Positions 36,300 to 48,936 of a stretch of 64,000 nucleotides of DNA are shown one piece after another. Where the stretch lies: positions 2,728,001-2,792,000 of the forward strand of contig NC_090128.1 in assembly GCF_040581485.1 (NCBI RefSeq), given 5' to 3'. The stretch comes from Linepithema humile (taxonomy: Eukaryota > Arthropoda > Insecta > Hymenoptera > Formicidae). The notes beneath the pieces are model-generated. The model was not told where the DNA came from. It worked only from the letters and a program-made list of their open reading frames with translations, and did no database searches. A program made the position numbers and the translations under genes. The first letter of the stretch is position 1, and every line of letters begins with the position of its first letter.

Positions 36300-37216
36300 G
36301 CACACACACTACGGGCTTATATTCATTAATATTTTTATTTATATCAATATTATTATAAATATAGCAAATGATTAGGTTATATAAAAATTATTTTCGTGAA
36401 GAAAAATGAATGTTTATGTTTATTCTCATTCCATAAAAAATTTAATTTTTAATTAAGTATATTTTGCAATTCTTGTGTAATAACAATTCTTTATATGATT
36501 TTATATTTTCACATTTAATTGTTAATACATATGTGAAGAGCATTAAATGTATTAATTTTATTTATATTATTAAAAACCCTTTATAAAACTTTACAAATTT
36601 TCCAAAATTCGATTTGGACAACTAATAGTAATTAAAACATTATTTAATAAATTTGTTATAACAATTTAAATATAATGACATTTAATAAATAACATTAAAT
36701 ATTATAATAACATTAGTTATAAAAATAACATTTAATAAGCCTAGACTTTTAGAATTCAAATTTTCTTTATTGTATGCAAGGAGTAAAATATACATGTTAA
36801 TATTCTAAACCATTTCTTTGTTTCAAACATAAGATTTTGATACATTGTAATGTTAAATTTCTAGGCCTATCAATTTTTATGCTATAAGATTGTAATGCCT
36901 AATAATGAATAAAATGTACATTTTGAAATTCTAGGCCATTTCTAAAATTTCAATAAATTTCAAAATGTTATGATGTAAAATTCTAAGGCGTAAAAATAAA
37001 CAAAATGTACATTTAAATATGAAATTTATTTAAATATAATTTAAAATTATCTAAACATGATCAGTTTATTAAAGGAAAATAAAGTATTGTAGCATGATAA
37101 AATTGTTGCAACTTTATATTACTACTTATTTAATTAATACATTAACAGAACAATGTTTAATTAATACCATTACAAAAATTTCGATGCTGCGATTTTAAAC
37201 TAAATGAGTAGTTTTA
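36037..37216. other. Spacer between copies 9 and 8
   Basis: AT-rich, with no exon and no orphan exon 7. Contains the CA/CG microsatellite at 36268-36309 and several AAAATGTACATTTT-like short repeats (about 36905-37020). Confidence 0.7.
36268..36309. repeat. (CA)n(CG)n(CA)n microsatellite
   Basis: ACACAC..., then nine or so CG dinucleotides, then CACACA. Alternating purine-pyrimidine throughout, so it could adopt Z-form DNA. It is the most GC-rich point of the spacer. Confidence 0.9.
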
Positions 37217-39390
37217 TTAAATTCTAACTTTCAGAGTTATAAGTATATCAATCACTGATTGCATATTCAACTGTACCATAATAATCACAAGCGTTAAAGT
37301 TGTTGTCAAAAACTGTAAGAAAACGTATTTATTAATTTTTTAATTATTTATGATATAAAACAAAATGTAAGCATAAAATTGTCAGAAATATGAAAGCAAA
37401 TATAAACCTTTTGAAGAAACTTATAACCAAGATAAAATAGACCCAGTCCAGTAAACTTCAGGGGATGTTGCGTTACGTGCAAAAGAAAGAAATCAATCTG
37501 CAGTGATACAGCATATAATTATTATACAATTTTAATCAAAATTTATATTAAATAATCTTAGCTGTCTGAATTGTTCTTCCAGGTTACCTCCTTCCAGATA
37601 TCAGCATATCGAAGAGTATTTGTCAATTGATGAATTATTTTGTCAATATAATTAGACTGAAATTTAGTACTTTGAAATTTAGTAACTCTTCATGCATATA
37701 TTGTATGCTTTTCCTACCTTATTTTCAACGCTTTCACAAATATGATTCACAGCACAAAGCCTAATTAAACATGTAAAACACCGATAACCAAGACCGCTAA
37801 GAGGTAGCAGTAATTTTTTAACTTGATGTTTCTGCTCTAATATACTGCATAAATAATAACAAAATGATGTTAAGAATGCAAGATGCGACAGCGTATTAAA
37901 AGTTATTTGCATTCCAAATGTCATGTTTAATTCACGAGCAATACGGCATAATTCTAAATGGAGATGCCTAACAAAAAAAAACACGTTTTATTATAAAAAG
38001 AGCAGATAAACTATAAGAATTTGCAATATATAATTTTTTAATTATTATAATTATAATTAGTATTTTTCGAAATAAATCTTTATAAAATGTTACTATTAAA
38101 TAAATATGAAATCAATGATCAATCCAATGATATGAGTGTATTGATTTACGTTGAGATCCAGTATGTCCGCTTGTAATTATGTCTATGCAAAAAATATCCA
38201 GGAATAATAACAGGTTTCTTCCACACCAGTCCATGATATTCTTTTAACAATAAGCAATGCATATGGTCGTTTATTATGTCAAATCTGGTGGCGACATACC
38301 TGTGTGAAAATCCTCTTATGAACTGCATACTACATAGCAAACTTTAAAAACTAATTTAAATAATAAATTTTTTAATTCTTATAGCAATTATGCTTGCAAA
38401 ATAATATATCATAAAATATTGATAAAACTTTTTGCAAGTTTTGTAAAAAAATACTAAAATTGTTATTATAGTAATAGTTGTATTTTGTCAATCACAGAAA
38501 AAATTGGAAAAAGTATATTGAATCTATAAACAAAAAAAGATAAAAATATGTAAATTTAGGTAGACATGCATTAATTGGTAGATAACTAAATTAGCAGATA
38601 AATAAATAATGTACAAACCATAATAAAAATATTAATATTATGTCCGTGAATTCATTAATATGATAACAATGATTGATTATATAAGGTAAAAGGATCCCCC
38701 AAGAAACTTGTTTTACAGATTTTATCCACCATATTGAGCTGTAAATATTTGTGATAACAGTATGCACAATCCATCCAATTATCATTCCTTTTGATAAGAT
38801 ATGCAACTTTCGATACATCTTGGGAGTACCTAGTTCTTTTAAAGTGTCATCCACTACGGCAAGTCTCTCCATGTACATTTGAAACTTCTAAAACCATATT
38901 AAACTACAATTAGATTTTTTATGATAGTACAAAGGTTTTGATATGAAGTAAAGACTTTTCTATGCTAGAAAATACAGTTTACCTAAAAACTACTTGTTGA
39001 TTTGATTAATTAAGATTAATCATTTAAATTTTTAATTAATTAATTGAAGTTTTCTTATAAACATACAATAAGTATTTACAATTACTATTTACTATAGATG
39101 TAAAAATTATCATAATATAGTGGTGAGAACATTTACTAGAAGCATAGTAATAATCCAAGGTTAAAACGCATCTATATATATATATATATTTTTTTTTATT
39201 ATATTATTATTATGTATATTATTATTATATATATATTATATATATATTTTATATATATTTTATATATGTATATATATTTTTTATTTTTTATTATATTAGC
39301 TTGCATCTGTTTTTTTAGAATTATTATACTCTCTTACAAATTAGCAAATATTTTTTTAACTTTTTATGATTTAGATGTAGTTGTGTTGTG

Positions 39391-39448
<58 letters not shown>

Positions 39449-40496
39449 CTTTTGCATAATTATTATATATATAACATAACACAACTACATCTAAATTACA
39501 GAAAGCTTAAAGAATTGTAAAAGTGTATAATAATTCTAAAAAAACAGATGCAAACTAATATAATAAAAAATAAAACACTCTTGGTCATAAAATAATTAGT
39601 TTTGCTTTAATATTCAATATATCTAAAAGTTACGATTATTTTAATGATATAAAGTATACTAAAAATATGAATATAACATTTATGATTAGCATATATTCTA
39701 TAAATACAGGGTGTCCGGTAATTGCTGAATCACCTCTCGGGTGTAGGTAAAGCGAGTTAAACCGAGTAGAAAAGTCCTCTATCATTTTGCGATTTTCGCA
39801 ATAATTAATGAGGAATTGATTAAAAAATATCGGTCAATTCGCGCGAGTTGAAAGCACGGCGAGAAGAGACCCGTGGCAGTACAGTCTATTGTTATTTGGT
39901 TACTAGGCGCGCAACAAAGCGTTGGAAGGAGCGCTCTACAAATGACAACGGCAACATAGGAGCGGTGGGTAACGCTAGATCCTTGCGTTCTAGCGACCAC
40001 GTGGGTTGTCTCTTCTCGTCGCGCGCTTAGACTCGCGCAAATTGGCCGATCTTCTTTAATTAATTTCTCATTAATTATTGCAAAAATCGCAAAACGGTAG
40101 AGGACTTTTCTACTCAGTTTAATCCACTCTACCTGCACCCGAGAGATGATTCAGCAATTATCGGACACCCTGTATATAAAAGTATAATATTGAGTGTACC
40201 TTTTGATGATAATAAATGAAAATTGTTGACGTAATTGTAGTAAATATGTTAATCATTATATGGATTGTAATAGCGAAATTTCCCCGAAACAAGATTTTCG
40301 GTGGGAAAATGGTGAATGCATAAAAAAGAACGCAGCCATAAACAAACCATATTACCAAAAAATATAGAATACTTAAGTATATAACCCATCTATGAAATCT
40401 TGATCTGTTTGATTGCTTTCTGGGATACACACCTACACCCATAATAAAACACATAAGAAAAAGAGGACGCAAACCTTGTTGGATAGTAGTCGACAT
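37217..40496 (-). CDS. Gustatory receptor copy 9 (subfamily 1), seven exons, intact
   Basis: Predicted seven-TM gustatory receptor. Exons 5' to 3': 40496-40200, 38887-38619, 38299-38150, 37967-37718, 37656-37588, 37497-37408, 37312-37217, giving 406 aa. Exon 2 starts with MERLAVVDDTLKELG, nearest to copy 8. Exon 3 is two codons shorter than usual (EYHGLVWKK), and its donor is AAC|GTAAAT. Exon 5 begins SNYIDK instead of A[NK]NIDK. Exon 7 has TLVIIMVQL and an unusual longer tail ending TLKVRI, which looks like the copy 8 tail read in another frame after a small indel. Intron 1 (1312 bp) holds a foldback element and a long TA microsatellite. Confidence 0.86.
39170..39445. repeat. TA-rich microsatellite block, intron 1 of copy 9
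   Basis: Impure TA/TTA repeats at 39170-39292 and a pure TA run at 39394-39445, with about 100 bp of ordinary AT-rich sequence between. A plus-strand ORF across it is a by-product of the repeat. Confidence 0.9.
39707..40172. mobile_element. Foldback MITE in intron 1 of copy 9
   Basis: A 466-bp element beginning CAGGGTGTCCGGTAATTGCT and ending AGCAATTATCGGACACCCTG, with TA on both sides. Inverted arms of roughly 160 bp include AGGACTTTTCTACTC-like and AATTAATGAGAAATTAATTA-like pairs. The centre is GC-richer (about 39890-40015). Precise removal restores the sequence seen in copies 8 and 10 (ATAAATACAGAAAAGT-like), so it is a recent insertion. No coding gene. Confidence 0.85.
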
Positions 40497-40547
40497 GATT
40501 ATCACTATCGCAAACGAACACTGAAGATCTGTATAAATTTATTTGCT

Positions 40548-41655
40548 GAGTGCATCGCTTTCTTTCCACCCCTTTTCTCTCCTTTCCCTTGATACATAAT
40601 GGTGCTGCATCATAATGATAGTACATTTTCTTAATTGTAATATACTTATCGCGGCATATTATGCATATTGAAATAATAAACACTTTCTAATAAATGAAAA
40701 GATTCACCGATAACTTTTGCATTTTTTTCGGACCTGCAATATGATATTACTAATCAGCTATCGCGTATTTTTTAATATTGTCTTCTTTTCGATATTATAA
40801 TATAGGCTTACGTGCATTAATATTTTGTTCTATATGCATATTATTATAAATTTAGCAAATAATTAAGTTAAATAAAAAGTTATTTCGATGAAAGAATGAA
40901 TGCTTTATTGTCATTTCACATAAAGTTTAGTTTTTAATTAAGTATATTTTGCAATTCTTGTGTAACAATAATTCTTTATATTTTTATATGTTCACATTTG
41001 ATTGTTAATACATATGTTAAGAGCATTAAATTATTAATTTTATTTATATTATTATAAAGCCTTTATAAACTTTACAAATTTTCCAAAATTTGATTTGGAC
41101 AACTAATAATAATTTAAACATTATTTTACGAATTTATTATGCTAATTTAAACATAACATTCTATCATAACATTTGATAGACTTAGATTTTTAGAATTCAC
41201 ATCTTCTTTACTATATGCGAGGAGAAAATATACATTTTAACATTGTAGACCATTTCTTCGTTTTAAATATAAGATTTCGATGCATTGTAAAGTTAAATTT
41301 CTAGGCCTACAAATTTTTATACTATAAGATTTCAATGCATAATAATGAATAAAATGTACATTTTAAAATTCTACGCTATTTCTAAAATTACAATTAAATG
41401 TTATGATATAAAATTCTAAGGCGTAAAAATGAACAGAATGTACATTTTAATATCAAATTTATTTAAACATAATTTAAAATTATCCAAACATGATAAGTTT
41501 ATTAAAGGAAAATAAAATATTGTAGCATGATAAAATTGTTGCAACTTTATGTTATTACTTATTTAACTAATACATTAACAGAATAACGTTTAATTGATAC
41601 CATTACAAAAATTTTGATGCTGCCATTTTAAAATAAACGAGTAGTTTTATTAATT
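40548..41655. other. Spacer between copies 10 and 9
   Basis: AT-rich flank with no exon or repeat of note apart from AAAATGTACATTTT-like motifs (about 41350, 41440). Aligns with 36037-37216 and 44431-45529. Confidence 0.65.
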
Positions 41656-43978
41656 CTATATTTCAGAGTTATAAGTTTCAGGTATTGATTGCATATTCAA
41701 CTGTACCATTATAATCACAAACGTTAAAATTGTTGTAAAAACCTGTAAGAAAACGTATTTATTAATATTTATGCATAAACGCATAAAAATAAAGACGGTA
41801 CTTTATTACGATATATTGTAAACTAAAATAGGATATATAAACGATTGCATGATGTGTGATAAAAATACAGTAATTACACCTTTATAATCAAAATAATTTC
41901 TAACGTAATTTTCTTTTTTTTAATTATTTATGACATAAAACAAAATACAAACATAAAATTGTCACAAATATAAAAGAAAATATAAAGAAAATATAAACCT
42001 TTTGAAAAAACTTATCGCCAAGGTAGAAGAGACCCAATCCAGTAAACTTCAGGGGATGTTGCGTTACGTGCAAAACAAAGAAATCAATCTGTAAAGATAC
42101 AATATATAATTATTATTTAATTTTTATCAATATTTATTTCAAGTAATTTTAGCAGTTAAAATTTTTCTTACTTCCTTCCAGATATCAGAATATCGACGAG
42201 TATTTGTCAATTGATGAATTATTTTGTCAATATTGTTAGCCTAAAATTTAGTATCTTGAAATTTAGTAACTTTTCATGCAAATATTGTATGCTTTTCCTA
42301 CCTTATTTTTAACGCTTTCACAAATATGATTTACGCCATAGAGCCTGATTAAACATGTAAGAAACAAACAACCAAGGCCGATAAGATGTTGTAATATTGA
42401 TCTTTTATCTTGATGTTTCTGTTCCAATAAACGACATAAATAATAACAAATTGATGTTAAGTATGCAAGATACGTCACCATTTCAAAAGTTATTTGCATT
42501 TCAAATATCACGTTTAACTCACGAGCAATATGGCATAATTCTAAATGAAGATGCCTAACATAAAAAACACGTTTTTATTATAAAAAGGGATATAACCTAT
42601 AAGGATTTACAATATATAATTGTTTTATTATTATGTGTAACTATTATTAAGTGTAACTACTATTATTAAGTGTAACTACTATTAAGAGTAACTATTATTT
42701 TTATAATAAAAAGAAATCTTTCTAAAATATTATTTGTAAAATAATTAATCTTTGTAAAATATTATTTGTAAATATTATTATTATTAAATTAATATGAAAT
42801 GAATGATCTATCTCTGTCCAATGATATGCGTGTGTATTGATTTACATTGAGGTCCACAATGTTCGTTTGTAATAGTGTCTATGCAAGAAATATCCATGAA
42901 TAATAACAGGTTTCTTCCACATATACTTAAGTCCATGCTCTTCTTTTAACAATAAGCAATGCATATGGTCGTTTATATTATCAAATCTGGTGCCGAGATA
43001 CCTGTATAAAGAAATTGTCTTATGAATTACAAAATATATTACAAATTTTAAAAATTAATTTAAACAATAAATTTTTTAATTTTTATTGCAATTTTGCTCG
43101 CAAAATGATATATTATAAAATTGTGATAAAACTTTTTACAGGTTTCGTGAAAACATACTAAATTGGTTACAATAGTAATAATTGCATTTAATCAGTAAAA
43201 AAAAAATTACAAAAGATACATATATCGAATCTATAAATAGAAATAAATATGTGTAAATTTAGGTAGACATGCGTTAATTAGCAGAATAAATAAATATAGT
43301 ACAAACCATAACAAGAAAATAAATATTATGTCCATGAATTCATTAAGATGAAGAGGACAATTGACTACGTAAAATAATAATAATCTAATAGACAATTGTT
43401 TTATAAATTTAAACCACCATATTGTGCCGTGAATATTAAAGATAATTATATACACCATCCATCCAATTATCACACATTTTGATAACATATGCAACTTTCG
43501 ATACGTCTTGGGTGTACCTAATTTTTCTAAAGTATCATCCACCGCGGCAAGTTTTTTCATGTACATGTGAAACTTCTAAAATCATATTAAACTATAATTA
43601 TTACCGTATTTTTTACAACCCGAAATATTTAATTGTCAAGTGAAGACCTTTCGATGCTAAAAAAATTAAGTTAAAATAAACTACAAGTTATTTTGATTAA
43701 TTAAAAAAAGCTGAATTTTTCTGAGAAGTTAACAATAATTATTTGAAATCACTATTGTATATAGTGATATAGTTGTAAAAATTACAACGTAGTAGTGATA
43801 ATGTTCACAAAAAAGCACAGTACAAATCAGGGGATAAAAATGATGCAACTACATTTAAATTATAAAAAGCTTAAAGAATATTTCTCATCTTTAAAATAAT
43901 TTAAAAATCTTTTAAGAAACAGATGTAAACTGATGTAATAAAAAATAAAATATTTTCGGTCATACAATAGTTGATGTA

Positions 43979-44033
<55 letters not shown>

Positions 44034-44379
44034 TAGCATATATTTTATAACCACAGAAAAGTGGTTAGGTTAATATTGGACGTACCTTTTGCTGATAAAA
44101 AATTAAAATTGCAGACATAATTGCAGTAAAATTGTTAATTACTATCAGGACAATATTAGTGTTGGTTTGAAATACGACTATCAGTGGAAAAATGGAGAAT
44201 ATATAAGAAAGGACAAAGCCATAAACAAACCAGAGTGCCAAAGAATATAGAACACTTAAGTATGCAATCCATCTATGAAATCTTGATTTGTTTGATTGCT
44301 TTATGGGATACACGCCTAAACCCACAATAAAACACATAAGAAAAAGAGGACGCAGACCTTGTTGGATAGTAATCGACAT
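41656..44379 (-). CDS. Gustatory receptor copy 10 (subfamily 1), seven exons, intact
   Basis: Predicted seven-TM gustatory receptor. Exons 5' to 3': 44379-44086, 43575-43307, 43001-42846, 42554-42302, 42240-42172, 42088-41999, 41742-41656, giving 405 aa. Exon 1 starts MSITIQQGLRPLF and its last part (QTNTNIVLIVINNFTA) matches copies 2 and 4. Exon 3 is open (YLGTRFDNINDHMHC). Exon 5 ends GAA|GTAAG rather than GAG|GTAAG. Exon 6 ends FFQK. Exon 7 begins with Val and holds TFVIIMVQL, tail SIPETYNSEI. Intron 1 is 510 bp with a TA microsatellite (43985-44030). Intron 3 has short TAAGTGTAACTACTATTA repeats (about 42636-42705). Confidence 0.86.
42636..42705. repeat. Short tandem repeat in intron 3 of copy 10
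   Basis: Four imperfect copies of a 15-20-bp unit containing TAAGTGTAACTACTATTA. Private to this copy. Confidence 0.8.
43985..44030. repeat. (TA)n microsatellite, intron 1 of copy 10
   Basis: Pure TA run of about 46 bp, 55 bp from the exon 1 donor. Confidence 0.9.
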
Positions 44380-44430
44380 GATTATCACTATCGCAAACGA
44401 ACACTGAAGGTCTGTATAAATTTATTTCCT

Positions 44431-45529
44431 GAGTGCATCGCTTCCTTTCCTCCCTTTTCTCTCCTTTCCCCTGATACATAATGGCGCTGCATCATAATGA
44501 TAGTACATTTTCTTAATTATAATATACTTATCGCGGCATATTAATATTATGCATATTAAAATAATAAACACTTTCTAATAAATGAAAAGATTCATCGATA
44601 ACTTTCGCATTTTTCGGACCTGTAATATGATATTACTAATCAGTCTTCGCGTATTTTTTAATATTGTTTTCATTGCGATATTATAATACAGGCTTATACG
44701 TGCATTAATATTTTGTTCTATATGCATATTATTATAAATTTAGCAAATAATTAAGTTATATAAAAAGTTATTTTGGTGAAGAAAAATGAAGATTTATGTT
44801 TAATATCATTCTACAAAAAAGTTTTAGTTTCAAATCAAGTATATTTTACAATTGTTATGTAATAATAGTTCTTTATATGTTTTTATATTTCCACATTTTA
44901 GTGTTAATATGTTAAGAGCATTAAATGTATTAATTTTATTAATATTATAAACCCGTTATAAAACTTTACAAATTTCTCACAATTTGATTTGGTTACCTAA
45001 TAATATTTGGTACTATTTAATCAATTTGTTATTATAATTGAAACATTATTTAATCAAGTTTTTTATTCATTTTTATGCTTCAGAATTTGCTATCATAACA
45101 TTTGATAGAAATCCTAGACATCCTAGACATCCTAGACTTTTAGAATTCACATTTTCTTTACTGTATGCGATGAGTAAAATATACATTTTAACATTGTGGA
45201 CATTTTAACATTTCTTCGTTTTAAATATAAGATGTCTATGCATTGTAATGTTAAATTCCTAAAACCTATCAATTTTTATACTATAAGATTTTAATGCCCA
45301 ATAATAAACAAAATGTACATTTAAAAATAAAATTTATTTGAACATAATTACGTCCAAAATTATCTAAACATGATCAATTTATTAAAGAAAAATAAAATAT
45401 TGTAGTATAATGAAATTGTTGCAACTTTATATTACTACATATTTAATTAATACATTAGAAGAATGACTTTTAATTGTTACCATTGCAATATTTTTGATGT
45501 TGCCATTTTAAACTAAATGAGTAGTTTTA
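44431..45529. other. Spacer between copies 11 and 10
   Basis: AT-rich, with no exon. Includes three tandem copies of ATCCTAGAC (about 45113-45138) and a short AAACATTATTTAATCAA-like duplication (about 45015-45058). Confidence 0.65.
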
Positions 45530-48202
45530 TTAATCCATTATTTCAGTATTATGTGCTGATTGCATATTCAACTGTATCATAATAATCACAAATGTTAAAA
45601 TTGCTATGAAAAACTGTAAAAAACGTATTTATTAATATTTGTGTATATATGCCTAAAACTAAAAACTTATTTTGAGATATATTGCAAACCAGAATGGAAA
45701 ATATAATATATTACATGACGTGTGATAAAAAACACAGCAATTACAGCTTTATAATAAAAACAATTTTGGCATAATTTTTGGTTTTTCAGTTATTTATAAT
45801 ATAAAACAAAATATAAACATAAAACTGTCAGAAATATGAAAGCAAAAGTAAACCTTTTGAAGAAACTGATTCCCAAGATAGAAGAGACCCAATCCAGTAA
45901 ACTTTAAGGGATGTTGCGTTACTTGCAAAACGAAGAAATCAATCTATAAGGATACAATATATATTATTATATATAACATATTATTATTTAATTTTAATCA
46001 ATATTTATTTCAAATAATTTTAGCTGTAAAAATTTTGTTACCTCTTTCCAAATATCAGAATATCGAAGAGTATTTGTCAATTGATGAATTATTTTGTCAA
46101 TATTTTTGGCCTGAAATTTAGTATCTTGAAATTTAGTAACTTTTCATGCATATTTTGTATGTTTTTCCTACCTTATTCTTAACACTTTCACAAATATGAT
46201 TTACGGCATAGAGCCTGATTAAATATGTAAAAAACGCAGAACCAAAGCCAATCAAATGTTGTACTGATTTTTTATCAATATGTTTCTGCTCCAATATACG
46301 GCATAAATAATAACAAAGTGATGTTAAGTATGCAAAGCACGTCACCATTTCAAAAATTATATGCACTTCAAATATCATGTTTAATTCACGAGCAATATGG
46401 CATAATTCAAAATAAAGATGCCTAACAAGAAAAACATGTTTTATTATAAAAATGCTATATATTATATAAACTATAAAATTTTATAGTATATAATTTAGTT
46501 ATTATAAATATAATTATTATTTTCAGAAATAAATCTTTGTAAAATATTATTATTAAATTAATATGAAATCAATGATCTGTCAAATGATATGAGTGTGTAT
46601 TGATTTACATTGAGGTCCACAATGTTCGCTTGTAATTATATCTATGAATGAAATATCCAGGAATAATAATAGGTATCTTCCACATATACTTCATTCCATG
46701 CTCTTCTTTTAACAATAAGCAATGCACATAGTCGTTTATTTTATCAAATCGGGTGCCGATATACCTGTGTAAAGAGATTGTCTTATGAATTACAAAATAT
46801 ATAGCAATTTTACAAATTAGTTTAAATAATAAGTTTGTTAATTTTTATAGCAATTTTGCTCGCAAAATAATATATCATGAAATACTGGTAAAATTTTTTA
46901 CAGGTTGCGTAAAAAAATACTAAAATTATTAGTATAGTAATAATTGCATTTTATCAATCAAAGAAAAATTACATATGTCGAATCTATAAATAAAAATACA
47001 TATAAATATGTGAATTTAGGTAGATACGCGTTAATTAGCAGAGTAAATAAATATTCTACAAACCATAACAAGAAAATAAATATTAAGTCTGCGAATTCAT
47101 TAATATGAGTAGGATGTTGCAATATGTAAAATACAAGAAATCCCCAAGAAACTTGTTTCGTAAATTTTGACCACCATATTGTGCTATAAATATATATGAT
47201 GAAAGTCTGCACAATCCATCCAATTATCACGCCTGTTGATAACATATGCAACTTTCGATATGTTTTGGGAGTACCTAGCTTTTCTAAAGTATCATCCACT
47301 GTGGCAAGTTTCTTCATGTATATGTGAAGCTTCTAGAACCACATTAAGCTATAATTTGATTACTACCGTATTTTTTACGACACCCCAAAATATTTGATAG
47401 TGAAGATTATTGAATATAATTTATTGCATTAGTGCATATAATTTTTAAAGTAAAGATTTTTCTAAGAAATTTTGCTAAGAAATAAAGTAAAAATAAACTA
47501 CATTTTGTTTTGATTAACTAAAACTAAATTTGTCTTACAAATTAACATAAATATTTGAAATCACTAATTTATATAGTTGTGAAAATTACAACACAGTAGT
47601 GATAACGTTCACTAGAAACACAGTAATAATTCTGGATTAAAACGCATCTAAATAATAAAAACCTTAAATAGTATTTCTCATTTAGTAAAAAAGTTTAATA
47701 ATTTTTTAAGAATCAGATGTAAACTCTGATGTAATAAAAAATAAAACATTTTCTGACATAGTTTTGTCAATAGTTAATTTAATGTACATATATATATGTC
47801 TAAAAGTTACGATTATTTTAATGATATTAGATATATATAAAATATGAGTATAACATATATGTTTAGTATATATTTTATAACTACAGAAAAATATAATATT
47901 GAACGTACCTTTTGGTGATAAAAAATTAAAATTGTAGACATAATTGCAGTAAAATTGTTAATCACCGTCATGACGAGAATATTGATAGTCTGAAATAAGA
48001 CTATCGGTGAAAAAATATTAAACATATGAGAAAAGACATAGCCATAAACAAACCAGATTGCCAAAAAATATAGAAAACTTAAGTATACAATCCATCTATA
48101 AAATCTTGATTTGTTTGGTTGCTTTATGGGATATACGCCTAAACCCACAATGAAACACATAAGAAGAAGAGGACGCAGACCTTGTTGGATAGTAGTCGTC
48201 AT
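45530..48202 (-). CDS. Gustatory receptor copy 11 (subfamily 1), seven exons, intact
   Basis: Predicted seven-TM gustatory receptor, the last of subfamily 1. Exons 5' to 3': 48202-47909, 47332-47064, 46764-46609, 46421-46172, 46110-46042, 45943-45854, 45613-45530, giving 403 aa. Exon 1 starts MTTTIQQGLRPLLLMCF. The upstream block is more diverged than in other copies (ATAATTATGACG around the start). Exon 3 has MKYMWKIPIIIPGYF. Exon 6 is HPLKFTGLGLFYLGNQFLQK, like copy 1. Exon 7 has TFVIIMIQL, tail SAHNTEIMD. Intron 1 is 576 bp with no large insertion. Its upstream spacer joins directly to the 3' end of copy 12, the junction later copied to the orphan exons. Confidence 0.87.
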
Positions 48203-48253
48203 AATTATCACTACCGCGAGCGAACAATGAAGGTTTGAATAAATTTATTTGCT

Positions 48254-48936
48254 CAGTGAATCGCCTCCTTTCTTTCTTTCCTCCACTTTCCCCTGTCACA
48301 TAATTACGCCGCATCATAATGATAGTACATTTTCTTAATTGTAATATATTTATCGTGGCACTTAAGCATATTAAACTGATCAACTCTTTCAGATAAACGA
48401 AAAGATGATTCACAGATAAATTGTGCATGTTTCGAACCTATAAAGTGATATTACTAATCAACCTTCGCTTTTTTTTTAATATTGTTTTTATTTCAATATT
48501 GTTATGTATATAATACAGGCTTACGTGCATTAATATTTTGTTCTATATGCATATTATTATAAGCTTATCAAATAATTTGGTTATATAAAAATTATTTTGG
48601 TAAAGAAAAATAAATGCTTATGTTTATTATCATTTTACAGCAAGTTTTAGTTTCTAATTAAATATATTTTACATTTATTGTGTAATAACAATTCTTTATA
48701 TGTTTTTATATTCTCACATTTGATTGTTAATACATATGTTAATAGCATTAAATGTATTAATTTTATTTATATCAATTATGTTACCTTTATAAAACTTTGT
48801 AAATTTTCCAAAATTTGATTTGGACAATTAATAATAATTTAACACTTTAATCAGTTTGTTAATAGAAAATAAAATATAACATAGATATAATGCATAATTT
48901 TGTGTTTCTATATAATTAACAATTTTAGTAAGATCG
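48254..48936. other. Spacer between copies 12 and 11 (subfamily boundary)
   Basis: About 680 bp of AT-rich sequence linking the 3' end of a subfamily-2 gene to the 5' flank of a subfamily-1 gene. It is the intact version of the junctions found next to orphan exons at 9.9-10.1, 19.0-19.2, 27.4-27.6 and 32.3-32.5 kb. Confidence 0.75.

Noticed and set aside
39212..39520. Plus-strand ORF rich in Ile and Tyr
   Set aside because: Product of TA microsatellites.
39782..40138. ORFs on both strands at 39.8-40.1 kb
   Set aside because: They lie within the inverted arms and centre of a foldback MITE and have no homologue in other copies.
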